Counted from the first letter of the stretch, positions 1-6,549 are shown. The stretch: DNA of 9,114 nucleotides from an uncultured Prevotellaceae bacterium (GCA_945827465.1 CALZOH010000131.1:1-9114); one strand, 5' to 3'. The notes: generated from the sequence alone by a model not told the origin. Numbers and translations are program-made.

Positions 1-1070
1 GGCAACAGACGCAGAATATTCTTGCCTGAAACACCGGTGAAGCAATGGTAGTGATAAACCATTCGGTCACGGATAGGCTTCACATCGCACGAAAGCTCGA
101 TACCCACCATGAGGCCGCGACCTCTCACATCGACAATTTGCTTATCAATCAATGCCAACTCCTGCAGACGTCCCATCAGGTAATCGCCCACCACCTCGGC
201 ATTCTCTACCAAATTCTCTTCCTTCATTACTTCGAGCACCGAAATGGCCGCCATACAGGCCAAGTGGTTACCTCCAAACGTTGTTCCGAGTTGTCCGTAA
301 ACAGCCTCAAAATGGGGAGCAATCAGCAATCCGCCAATGGGGAAACCATTTCCCATGCCTTTAGCCATCGTGATAATGTCGGGACGAATGCCTAAATATT
401 GATGAGCAAAAAACTTGCCGCTACGACCGTAACCACACTGAATCTCGTCGCAAATCAAGACCGTTCCGGTGCGTTTGCAAGCTCGTTCCAATCCTTGGGC
501 AAACTCCTCCGTAGCCATACGGATGCCGCCAACACCCTGGATGCACTCCAAGATACAGGCACATACATCTCCCTTCGACAGTTCGGCCTCCCAGGCTTCC
601 AAATCATTCAAAGGCAAGAAGGTGACGTGACCGTTACGGTTGACGGGAGCCTGAATCTTCTCGTTATCGGTCACTTCAACCGCCAACGACGTACGGCCGT
701 GGAAAGCCTTGTCGGCACACAAAATGCGCTTCCTGCCTGTCTTGAAGGAAGCCAGTTTAAGCGCATTTTCATTAGCCTCAGCACCGCTGTTGATCAAGAA
801 CAAGCGATAATCGTCGTAACCACTCGCCGGACCAAGCAAATTAGCCAATTGCTTCTGCAAAGGATTCACAACAGAGTTTGAATAAAATGACAAGCAATTC
901 AACTGATTCGACATCCTGTCCACATAATAGGGGTGACAATGACCGATGCTGATAACGGCATGACCGCCATAGAGGTCGAGATACTCCGTTCCCGCCTCAT
1001 CCCACACACGACAACCACGCCCTTTGGCGATGGAAACGTTGTAAAGAGGATATACATTAAATAATTCCAT
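1..1070 (-). CDS. argD: N-acylornithine aminotransferase (acetyl- or succinylornithine), 3' end cut by window edge
   Basis: Class-III PLP-dependent aminotransferase that converts N-acylglutamate semialdehyde plus glutamate to N-acylornithine plus 2-oxoglutarate, in the cytoplasm. Reading from the ATG at 1070, 356 codons are open with no frameshift up to the window edge. Visible family marks are NSGAEAN (residues 94-100, phosphate-binding loop), FHGRT (123-127), the LICDEIQCGYGR segment with Asp208 that should contact the PLP pyridine nitrogen, and TMAKGMGNG with Lys237 as the Schiff-base lysine. The last readable residues, NILRLLP, match the near-C-terminal (V)RLLPP motif, so only about 15-20 residues should be missing. 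It lies 28 bp after argC and is the last gene of the arginine operon that can be seen. Family assignment is secure. Whether the substrate is the acetyl or succinyl form is not decided by the sequence; Bacteroides fragilis is known to use succinylated intermediates. Confidence 0.95.
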   Translation of the reverse strand, partial: MELFNVYPLYNVSIAKGRGCRVWDEAGTEYLDLYGGHAVISIGHCHPYYVDRMSNQLNCLSFYSNSVVNPLQKQLANLLGPASGYDDYRLFLINSGAEANENALKLASFKTGRKRILCADKAFHGRTSLAVEVTDNEKIQAPVNRNGHVTFLPLNDLEAWEAELSKGDVCACILECIQGVGGIRMATEEFAQGLERACKRTGTVLICDEIQCGYGRSGKFFAHQYLGIRPDIITMAKGMGNGFPIGGLLIAPHFEAVYGQLGTTFGGNHLACMAAISVLEVMKEENLVENAEVVGDYLMGRLQELALIDKQIVDVRGRGLMVGIELSCDVKPIRDRMVYHYHCFTGVSGKNILRLL

Positions 1071-1098
1071 TAATTCTAAGTTTGGTTTGAAATGAACG

Positions 1099-2067
1099 TT
1101 AGAAGCCGATTCCCTTCAATCGAAGAGCACGGTCTTCAGGTAATCCGAACAAAAGATTCATATTTTCGACAGCCTGACCGGCAGCACCTTTGAGAAGGTT
1201 GTCGATACAACTTGTTATAAGCAACTTGTCGTCGATGCGCTCGGCATGAATCAGGCACTTGTTGGTATTGACCACCTGCTTCATGTCGACAGCCGACCGC
1301 ACATAGTGCGTAAACGGACTCGAAGCGTAGAACTCTTCGTAGATACGTTGCACCTCTTCAATGGTCATTTCAGTACGAAGCACTTCGGTACAAAAGATAC
1401 CGCGTGGAAAATCTCCTCGATAAGGCAGGAAGTCCAACACCACCGAAGTTGAAGGCTGCAAAGTGCGCAACGACTGCATGATTTCGGGTACATGCTGGTG
1501 ACGGAACGCTTTATATACACTCATGTTTCCCGAGCGCCAACTAAAATGCGTAGTTGCCGAGGGCTTCACACCAGCTCCCGTACTACCCGTAATCGCATTG
1601 ACTGAAACAATACCCTCCAATTTTCCGGCAGCTGCAAGTGGGAGCAAGCCCAATTGAATACACGTAGCAAAACATCCGGGATTGGCCACACGCGTAGCCT
1701 TCGCAATAGTATCACGCTGCAATTCGGGCAGACCATACACAAAGTCGTTGCTAGGTGCCGCCAAACGGAAGTCTTGGGCAAAATCGACAATGCGCACCCT
1801 TTCAGGAACAGGATGCTCACGCAAGAAAGCTTCGCTCTTGCCATGGCCGAAACAGAAGAACAAAACGTCCACTTCATCGAAGGGCATCTCGGAAGAAAAC
1901 TCCAAATCGGTATCACCGTAGAGACCTTCGTGAACATCGGCCACCTTATTACCGGCATTGCTCTCACTGTGAATGAAGACAATCTCGACATCGGGATGAT
2001 TGATCAGCAAACGAGTAAGCTCGCCTCCCGTATAACCGGCACCACCTAATATACCAACCTTAATCAT
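1099..2067 (-). CDS. argC: N-acyl-gamma-glutamyl-phosphate reductase
   Basis: Cytoplasmic NADPH-dependent reductase that turns N-acylglutamyl phosphate into N-acylglutamate semialdehyde, the step before ArgD. The 322-residue protein has an N-terminal Rossmann nucleotide loop GGAGYTG (residues 8-14). The catalytic cysteine is Cys132 in ANPGCFAT, and the FRHQHVPEI segment (His190/His192) supplies the expected active-site histidine. The glycine-rich TGSTGAGVKPS (160-170) is also typical of the family. Length is normal for ArgC. Its ATG overlaps the stop codon of the preceding PspC gene (ATGA at 2067-2064), which implies translational coupling, and argD starts 28 bp downstream. Acetyl versus succinyl substrate cannot be told from sequence; by analogy with Bacteroides fragilis the succinyl form is plausible. 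Confidence 0.97.
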   Translation of the reverse strand: MIKVGILGGAGYTGGELTRLLINHPDVEIVFIHSESNAGNKVADVHEGLYGDTDLEFSSEMPFDEVDVLFFCFGHGKSEAFLREHPVPERVRIVDFAQDFRLAAPSNDFVYGLPELQRDTIAKATRVANPGCFATCIQLGLLPLAAAGKLEGIVSVNAITGSTGAGVKPSATTHFSWRSGNMSVYKAFRHQHVPEIMQSLRTLQPSTSVVLDFLPYRGDFPRGIFCTEVLRTEMTIEEVQRIYEEFYASSPFTHYVRSAVDMKQVVNTNKCLIHAERIDDKLLITSCIDNLLKGAAGQAVENMNLLFGLPEDRALRLKGIGF

Positions 2068-2264
2068 ATCTCTTCTCTTTTAGGCATGAGGAAATGCAAC
2101 AACAGATAGGCCAAGCAACCGGGCATTAAGGCTGTAAATAGCGTAATAAAGAGCCAAGTCAAACGCACACCGTCAATCGACAGGCCCAAGAACTCGGCAA
2201 TACCGGCACACACACCCGAAATCCATTTATTCGGCGACTTGGTCAGTCTGTTATGCGTTTCCAT
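2064..2264 (-). CDS. PspC-domain small membrane protein
   Basis: A 66-residue protein made of almost nothing but a PspC domain. Residues 8-30 contain the amphipathic family signature (KSPNKWISGVCAGIAEFLGL, then SIDGVRLTW), followed by one hydrophobic segment at about residues 36-59 and a short basic tail (MPKREEI). It should sit in the inner membrane with a single membrane span. PspC-family proteins in enterobacteria take part in the phage-shock envelope stress response, but small stand-alone PspC proteins in Bacteroidetes have no well-defined role, so none is assigned. The gene starts 3 bp after argG stops and its TGA overlaps the argC start, so it is co-transcribed and probably translationally coupled with arginine biosynthesis genes. 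Nothing in the sequence links it to arginine chemistry. Domain call is firm; function unknown. Confidence 0.88.
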   Translation of the reverse strand: METHNRLTKSPNKWISGVCAGIAEFLGLSIDGVRLTWLFITLFTALMPGCLAYLLLHFLMPKREEI

Positions 2265-2267
2265 TCC

Positions 2268-3467
2268 TTATCTTTTTTCGTTCTTGTGAATACCATAATA
2301 AACGCGGAGCGGCGTACTGAGCACCTTGATGAAGCCCTTGGCCTCTTCAGACGTCCAGCCATGCTGCATCTCGCCATACTCTCCCAACTTTGACTTTAAC
2401 AGGTCGTCTTCACTGTCAACGCCCACGGTCTCAAAGCCCAGCGGACGAAGGCGCAAGATGGCCGTTCCGTTGACATGACGCTGCGAACTCTGCAAGAAGG
2501 CTTCCAAATCGGGCATTACGGGCTCCAGATACTGACTCTCGTGCAAGAACATACCGTACCAATTGGCCAACTGGTCTTTCCAATACTGCTGCCACTTGCT
2601 CAGCGTACTCTTTTCGAGCAAACGATGAGCCTCGATAATAAGTTTTGGAGCTGCAGCCTCAAAACCTACACGACCTTTAATGCCAATAATCGTATCGCCC
2701 ACGTTACAATCACGGCCAATGCCATAGGCAGCACCTAATTCTTCAATCTTCTGAATGGCCTTGATCTTATCTTCAAACGGCTCATCATTCACAGCCACAA
2801 TTTCTCCCTCCTTGAACGTAATCTTCAGAATAGATTCGTCCTCGCGAGTCACGTGCTTCAGATACGCCTCCTCGGGCAGACCTTGGGTAGAGTCGAGCAA
2901 CTCACCACCACAGATGGAAGTTCCCCAAATACCTACATTGTAAGAATATTTCAGTTTGGTAAAATCAGCATAGAATCCATGCTGGTTCAAGTAATCCACC
3001 TCTTCCTTACGGCTCAAAGCGCAGTCGCGCGTAAGGGTAATGATTTCCACACCCGGAGCAAGCACCAGGAAAGTCATATCGAAACGAATCTGATCATTAC
3101 CAGCACCAGTCGAACCGTGCGCAATGGCATCGGCACCGATTTCATTGGCATAACGGGCAATGGCAATGGCCTGGAAGATACGCTCCGACGACACTGAGAT
3201 GGGATAACAATTGTTACGCATCACATTTCCGAAAATCATATACTTCAAGCTCTTCTCATAATACTCTTGTGTCACGTCGAGTGTGACATACTGTTTGGCA
3301 CCCAACTTATAGGCGTTTTCTTCGTTCTTACGAAGTTGTTCTTCCGAAAAACCACCAGTATTGGCACAGGCTGCATATACTTCATAACCTTTTTCTTTTG
3401 CCAAATACATAACGGTATAACTTGTGTCGAGTCCGCCACTATAGGCTACTACCACTTTTTTTGCCAT
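2268..3467 (-). CDS. argG: argininosuccinate synthase
   Basis: Cytoplasmic ATP-dependent ligase that joins citrulline and aspartate to give argininosuccinate, AMP and PPi, the penultimate step of arginine synthesis. The 399-residue protein opens with the N-type ATP-pyrophosphatase loop AYSGGLDTS (residues 8-16). It carries the second signature HGSTGAGNDQIRFD (117-130), which contributes to citrulline and aspartate binding. The following ALSRKEE and the GIWGTSICGGELLDS segment are also family-typical, and length is normal (about 400). The start MAKKVVVAYSGG places the loop at the expected distance from the N-terminus. It follows the GNAT gene by 36 bp and precedes the PspC gene by 3 bp. Neither argH nor the transcarbamylase is present in the window, so the pathway is completed elsewhere. 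Confidence 0.97.
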   Translation of the reverse strand: MAKKVVVAYSGGLDTSYTVMYLAKEKGYEVYAACANTGGFSEEQLRKNEENAYKLGAKQYVTLDVTQEYYEKSLKYMIFGNVMRNNCYPISVSSERIFQAIAIARYANEIGADAIAHGSTGAGNDQIRFDMTFLVLAPGVEIITLTRDCALSRKEEVDYLNQHGFYADFTKLKYSYNVGIWGTSICGGELLDSTQGLPEEAYLKHVTREDESILKITFKEGEIVAVNDEPFEDKIKAIQKIEELGAAYGIGRDCNVGDTIIGIKGRVGFEAAAPKLIIEAHRLLEKSTLSKWQQYWKDQLANWYGMFLHESQYLEPVMPDLEAFLQSSQRHVNGTAILRLRPLGFETVGVDSEDDLLKSKLGEYGEMQHGWTSEEAKGFIKVLSTPLRVYYGIHKNEKR

Positions 3468-3503
3468 ATCTTTATTTGTTTCTGTTATTCTTTATATAAG
3501 GTA

Positions 3504-4145
3504 TTATCTTAAATCCAACTCAGCTGCCTTCTTGGCCATTGCCACCACATCGGCAGGGAGTTCTACCGGGAGTACTTCTTCAGGATGCTTTTCAGGGTCG
3601 TATAACATACCGGTACAAACACAATACTTACGACCTGTACGCGCCAACACATCGCAATTGATGCAACAAGGATTCTCAGGCGTACCACAACCCTTCCAGT
3701 ATTCATCATCTTGTGTCAGTTCTGAAAACGGAACAGGCACATAACCCAAGTGAGTATTGATTTTCATCACCGCTCCACTACTGGTCAAGCCAAACAGTTT
3801 GGCATGAGGCCAACGCAGACGACTCAACGTAAAGGCCACTTCCTTGATGCGGGTAGCCAAGTGATGGCCGCGGAACTTTTCCACGACAATCAAACCCGAG
3901 TTGGCCACATAATGCTTGTTTTCCCAACTCTCAATGTAGCAGAAACCTGCCAACTCATCGTCCTTCAGAGCCAGAATGGCCTTGCGCTCGCGCATTTTTG
4001 TGGCCAGATACTCATGAGTACGTTTGGCAATGCCTGAACCGCGAACTTTAGCAGCATTGGTGATTGTTTCCAATATTGTATCCACATATTTTTCGTCAGA
4101 AGCCTCTGCCACAAATACACGGATACCGTCATCATATTTTTCCAT
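3504..4145 (-). CDS. GNAT-family acyltransferase, candidate N-acylglutamate synthase
   Basis: Probable acyl-CoA-dependent N-acyltransferase of 213 residues, positioned as the second gene of the arginine operon. The GNAT core is visible: strands around AILALKDDELAGFCYIES, then GLIVVEKFRGHHLATRI, where the acyl-CoA pyrophosphate loop reads R-G-H-H-L-A (residues 92-97), with His in place of the usual second Gly, followed by a helix and the LFGLTSSGAVMKINTHLGY segment. The C-terminal third has six cysteines in a cluster (Cys153, 160, 161, 164, 175, 177), a likely metal site. The operon otherwise lacks an enzyme for glutamate acylation, so N-acetyl- or N-succinylglutamate synthase is the best inference; from memory, a GNAT in this operon position in Bacteroides thetaiotaomicron was proposed for that step. 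I chose the ATG at 4145, not 4208, because the 21 extra codons are A/T-rich, low in complexity and resemble a leader. Confidence 0.8.
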   Translation of the reverse strand: MEKYDDGIRVFVAEASDEKYVDTILETITNAAKVRGSGIAKRTHEYLATKMRERKAILALKDDELAGFCYIESWENKHYVANSGLIVVEKFRGHHLATRIKEVAFTLSRLRWPHAKLFGLTSSGAVMKINTHLGYVPVPFSELTQDDEYWKGCGTPENPCCINCDVLARTGRKYCVCTGMLYDPEKHPEEVLPVELPADVVAMAKKAAELDLR

Positions 4146-4204
4146 TTTCTTACTCGTTAAAGTAATATATATCTGTTTTCTTTTTCTATTATCAATTTTA
4201 AATG

Positions 4205-4690
4205 TCATTCCTCGTCATAACCGGGAACAATGTTCCTAATCAGACTCCGGACGGCCTCTCTCGAAGCTCCTTCTTTCAACACCAATAAAATGGTATCATC
4301 ACCCGCCAACGAACCGAGAACTTCGGGCACCTCAAACTCATCAATCTCGGCAGCCAAGCTATTGGCGTAACCATGCAGCGTCTTCACCACAGCGATATTA
4401 CCCGAAAACGACAACGACAGGAAACCGAAACTCTGCGTCACTTTTTCCTTGCGACGTTTTTCGTGACTCACGTGATTAAACTTCTTTTCATTCGGAAGCA
4501 CATACACTGTCTTCCCGTCCTTATTATATATACGCGACACTTTCAGCTGACGCATATCGCGTGACAACGTAGGCTGAGCAACCATAAATCCCTCATTCTT
4601 TAAATCATTCAGGATGTCTACTTGGTTATCGTAGCTATTATTCTCAAATAATCGCCGCAAAACGTCCAGGCGAGTACGTTTGTTTGCCAT
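4205..4690 (-). CDS. argR: arginine repressor ArgR
   Basis: Arginine-sensing transcription regulator of 161 residues and the first gene of the arginine operon. The N-terminal winged helix-turn-helix covers about residues 1-70, with the recognition helix in PTLSRDMRQLKVSR (family pattern ATVSRDIREL). The C-terminal oligomerisation and arginine-binding domain begins near residue 90; GYANSLAAEID matches the helix that packs the hexamer, and LGSLAGDDTILLV carries the paired aspartates that bind L-arginine. A basic linker with several Lys/Arg (EKRRKEK) joins the domains. Length is normal for the family. It starts about 24 nt after the inferred transcription start, and three ARG-box-like sites lie upstream, so negative autoregulation of the whole operon by arginine is the likely logic. 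Confidence 0.96.
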   Translation of the reverse strand: MANKRTRLDVLRRLFENNSYDNQVDILNDLKNEGFMVAQPTLSRDMRQLKVSRIYNKDGKTVYVLPNEKKFNHVSHEKRRKEKVTQSFGFLSLSFSGNIAVVKTLHGYANSLAAEIDEFEVPEVLGSLAGDDTILLVLKEGASREAVRSLIRNIVPGYDEE

Positions 4691-4720
4691 TCTATTTCGA
4701 TGTTTTTATCTATTTGCATG

Positions 4721-4728
4721 CAAAGTTA
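4721..4728 (-). promoter_or_regulatory. argR operon promoter, -7 element TAACTTTG
   Basis: On the minus strand this reads TAACTTTG, an exact match to the Bacteroides -7 consensus TAnnTTTG. The ATTG at 4750-4747, 18 nt upstream, is a three-of-four match to the -33 TTTG but slightly close. Transcription would begin near 4714, giving a leader of about 24 nt before argR. The element overlaps a perfect 12-bp palindrome, TTTGCATGCAAA (4713-4724), that would straddle the start site. Confidence 0.6.
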
Positions 4729-4750
4729 CGGTTTCGCACCATTAATCAAT

Positions 4751-4764
4751 AGAACAAATATTCA
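4751..4764 (-). promoter_or_regulatory. ARG-box-like site, promoter-proximal
   Basis: On the minus strand this reads TGAATATTTGTTCT. The left half TGAAT and the A/T centre match the enterobacterial ARG box (TGAATwwwwATTCA); the right half matches three of five. It lies just upstream of and adjoining the -33 region of the argR operon promoter, so a bound repressor could exclude RNA polymerase. Bacteroides ArgR specificity is not known to me, so this is inference from the E. coli consensus. Confidence 0.5.
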
Positions 4765-4781
4765 AAAACAAGTGGTATTTT

Positions 4782-4795
4782 AGGATAAATATTCA
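4782..4795 (-). promoter_or_regulatory. ARG-box-like site, middle
   Basis: On the minus strand this reads TGAATATTTATCCT: a perfect left half, an A/T centre and three of five matches in the right half. It is 31 bp from the proximal site, about three helical turns, and in the same orientation. Confidence 0.5.
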
Positions 4796-4796
4796 T

Positions 4797-4811
4797 GATT
4801 TTCCCAAAATC
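4797..4811. repeat. perfect inverted repeat GATTTT-ccc-AAAATC
   Basis: Six-base arms with a 3-nt spacer, lying between the middle and distal ARG-box-like sites in the mnmA-argR gap. It is too A/T-rich for a strong RNA hairpin; it may be a weak terminator for mnmA, part of the operator region, or chance. Confidence 0.4.
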
Positions 4812-4813
4812 TG

Positions 4814-4827
4814 TGACTAAATATTCA
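4814..4827 (-). promoter_or_regulatory. ARG-box-like site, distal, best match
   Basis: On the minus strand this reads TGAATATTTAGTCA, matching the E. coli ARG-box consensus TGAATwwwwATTCA at 13 of 14 positions. It lies 32 bp from the middle site in the same orientation and about 20 bp after the mnmA stop codon. It is the strongest single site of the set. Confidence 0.6.
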
Positions 4828-4835
4828 TTTGCAAA

Positions 4836-4854
4836 CTCAAATTTCACTTTTGAG
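4836..4854 (-). terminator. weak hairpin over the mnmA stop codon
   Basis: Arms CTCAAA and TTTGAG with a 7-nt loop span the mnmA stop codon (4844-4846). The stem is only 6 bp with four A/T pairs, and no clear U-run follows on the minus strand. It may attenuate read-through from mnmA into the arginine operon, but termination is uncertain. Confidence 0.25.
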
Positions 4855-5968
4855 GGGTTGTACCATCCATCTTCGCCGGCCGGCGAGCGCGATTGGTAGA
4901 CAGAGCGATCTCACCACTACCCCAACACACCTTCCGACCATCCTCCAACGGACAATAAACCACCGCAAACTGACCAGGAGCCACACCACGCAACGGCCGG
5001 TCAGGCGTTAACACATAACCTTCATCCGTTGCACTGAACGTTCCCGACTCAAATTCCGGCGAGTGGCGAATCTTAAAGCAGACCTTTTCACCTTGCGGTT
5101 CATGGTCAAGTTCAGGAGTAGCAATCGTATGGAAATCTGCCAGACGAAGTTCATGGCACAACAACTCTTCAGCTGCCCCACGAGAAACATATACCCGATT
5201 GCGACGTGTATCTTTATGCACAACAAACCACGGACCACCTCCCAAACGCAAACCTTTACGCTGTCCAATGGTGAAATACCAATAACCAGGATGCTCTCCT
5301 AATTTTGTACCGGTCTCCCACTCTATAATTTGTCCCGGTCGCTCTCCCAAATAATGCTTCAATAGCGCATTATACGTAGTATTACCCAAGAAGCAGATAC
5401 CTTGGCTGTCACGTCGCTGAGCTGGCGGCAACTTCATTCGGTCGGCAATAGCACGAACTTCGTGCTTCATCAAATGCCCTACAGGAAAGTCTAAATTGGC
5501 AAGTTGCTCCGGCGAAATCTGGCAGAGAAAATCCGTCTGATCCTTTACCGGATCAAGAGCGGTAGCCAAATGCTTCACACCATTCCACATCACAGTAGTA
5601 GCATAATGCCCCGTAATAGTCTGATCGAAATATTGCCCTACCTTGTCATAAAAACAACCAAACTTAATCAGGCTGTTACACATCACGTCGGGATTAGGTG
5701 TAAGCCCCCTTTTCACACGGTCAATCAAATAAGAAATGACACGCGACCAATAATCGGCATGCAAGTCTACCACATCCACCTGAAGTCCATATTGATGAGC
5801 CAGAAGATTCACCATCTCCAAATCTTCCTCCATCGTACAACTGAACTCAGATTCCTCATCTGCGCCAATTTTGATATAAAATAAATGAGGCTTCTCGCCC
5901 CTTTCGCAAAGCAGATGCGCGGCTACTGCGCTGTCGACACCGCCCGATGCCAATAAAGCTACCTCCAT
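4844..5968 (-). CDS. mnmA: tRNA-uridine 2-sulfurtransferase (2-thiouridylase)
   Basis: Cytoplasmic ATP-dependent enzyme that thiolates C2 of the wobble uridine (U34) of tRNAs for Lys, Glu and Gln. The 374-residue protein has the PP-loop SGGVDS (residues 8-13), the catalytic cysteine Cys97 in NPDVMCN, and the second, persulfide-forming Cys192 in DSQGICFLG. Other family marks are GHYA (120-123), KDQTDFL (142-148, usually KDQSYFL), TIGQRKGL (233-240) and APGQ (330-333). Length is normal. The C-terminus ends in a short basic tail (TNRARRPAKMDG) beyond the conserved GxGxI-like strand. Bacteroides genomes often carry two or three MnmA paralogues, so this may be a paralogue rather than the sole enzyme, though both catalytic cysteines are intact. 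It is on the same strand as the arginine operon, 153 bp upstream of argR, with its own promoter; no functional link to arginine is implied. Confidence 0.93.
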   Translation of the reverse strand: MEVALLASGGVDSAVAAHLLCERGEKPHLFYIKIGADEESEFSCTMEEDLEMVNLLAHQYGLQVDVVDLHADYWSRVISYLIDRVKRGLTPNPDVMCNSLIKFGCFYDKVGQYFDQTITGHYATTVMWNGVKHLATALDPVKDQTDFLCQISPEQLANLDFPVGHLMKHEVRAIADRMKLPPAQRRDSQGICFLGNTTYNALLKHYLGERPGQIIEWETGTKLGEHPGYWYFTIGQRKGLRLGGGPWFVVHKDTRRNRVYVSRGAAEELLCHELRLADFHTIATPELDHEPQGEKVCFKIRHSPEFESGTFSATDEGYVLTPDRPLRGVAPGQFAVVYCPLEDGRKVCWGSGEIALSTNRARRPAKMDGTTPQK

Positions 5969-5998
5969 ATCGTTCTTCTTCTTTTGTCAATGAGTTTG

Positions 5999-6006
5999 CA
6001 AAATTA
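5999..6006 (-). promoter_or_regulatory. mnmA promoter, -7 element TAATTTTG
   Basis: On the minus strand this reads TAATTTTG, an exact TAnnTTTG match, 31 nt before the mnmA ATG. TTCG at 6030-6027, with a 20-nt spacer, is a three-of-four match to the -33 TTTG. Transcription should start near 5992. Confidence 0.55.
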
Positions 6007-6205
6007 CGCTAATTCTCCCAAAATGCCGAATAAATAAATCAACAAACATCCTATAATATCTCCAACACGATTGTTGCATATGCCCCGCATCGGTCAAGGC
6101 ATGAATGGAATTCCTCAACACTGGTATTTACTAAGGCAAGATAATAAAAATCTTGTTGTATTTTCGTTTGTTTGCATTCATTTATTGACGATACCTCTTT
6201 TCATT

Positions 6206-6457
6206 ATGATTATTTATAAACTTCTATTGGCCGTATCAGTGGCGGCTGTCACATCTACAACGACACTTTTAGCAGGAAACAAGCCCAACATTGTAGATTC
6301 TGTCAATCCACTAATTGGCGCATCAACATCAACTGAGGCAGGAAAGAGCCTGCATGGCTTGGGCAAAACCTTTCCAGGTCCTACAACACCTTTCCGTTTG
6401 ATTCAAAAAACATCTACCGCCTTCAGCCCTCACTCATCACCTTCCAATCGGCAATGA
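6206..6457 (+). pseudogene. GH92 alpha-mannosidase remnant (N-terminal fragment)
   Basis: An ATG at 6206 opens a fragment with an apparent signal peptide (MIIYKLLLAVSVAAVTSTTTL, then LAGNKPN). It continues into VDSVNPLIGASTSTEAGKSL and GKTFPGPTTPFRLIQ, which is the N-terminal signature of Bacteroides GH92 exo-alpha-mannosidases (V.YVNPLIG ... GKTFPGATTPFGMVQ). The match stops near 6410; the following 16 residues look like noise and a stop falls at 6455-6457. Intact GH92 enzymes are about 700-780 residues, so more than 90% is missing. PFRLIQ where PFGMVQ is expected suggests relaxed selection. The open frame can be extended upstream to 6071, but those 45 codons lack a signal peptide and look non-coding. 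What joined the broken end at about 6410 I cannot identify. Most likely a relic left by deletion; an expressed short peptide is unlikely. Confidence 0.65.
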
Positions 6458-6549
6458 CGTGAAGCGGTAGACAGAATATCCTCCTGACAGTAATCCTGAC
6501 CACCCTCACGCATGATGGTTCAACAATAAAACCCATTAACAAACAACGA

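Noticed and set aside
45..881. Two plus-strand open frames (45-395 and 399-881) opposite argD
   Set aside because: They are antisense to a continuous aminotransferase frame with all catalytic motifs, and their translations show no recognisable domain.
1654..2049. Plus-strand open frame opposite argC, and a minus-strand alternative frame at 1566-1991
   Set aside because: Both overlap the complete argC coding sequence and have no promoter or family similarity.
4146..4208. Longer start for the GNAT gene at 4208, which would give an ATGA overlap with argR
   Set aside because: The 21 added residues (MTFKIDNRKRKQIYITLTSK...) are Lys/Ile/Thr-rich, A/T-driven and outside the GNAT fold; the ATG at 4145 is a better start. 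The overlap is tempting, so the longer form is not fully excluded.
6071..6205. Coding extension upstream of the GH92 relic, starting at 6071
   Set aside because: The signal peptide begins at 6206; the 45 upstream codons look like intergenic DNA and would put the signal sequence in the middle of the protein.
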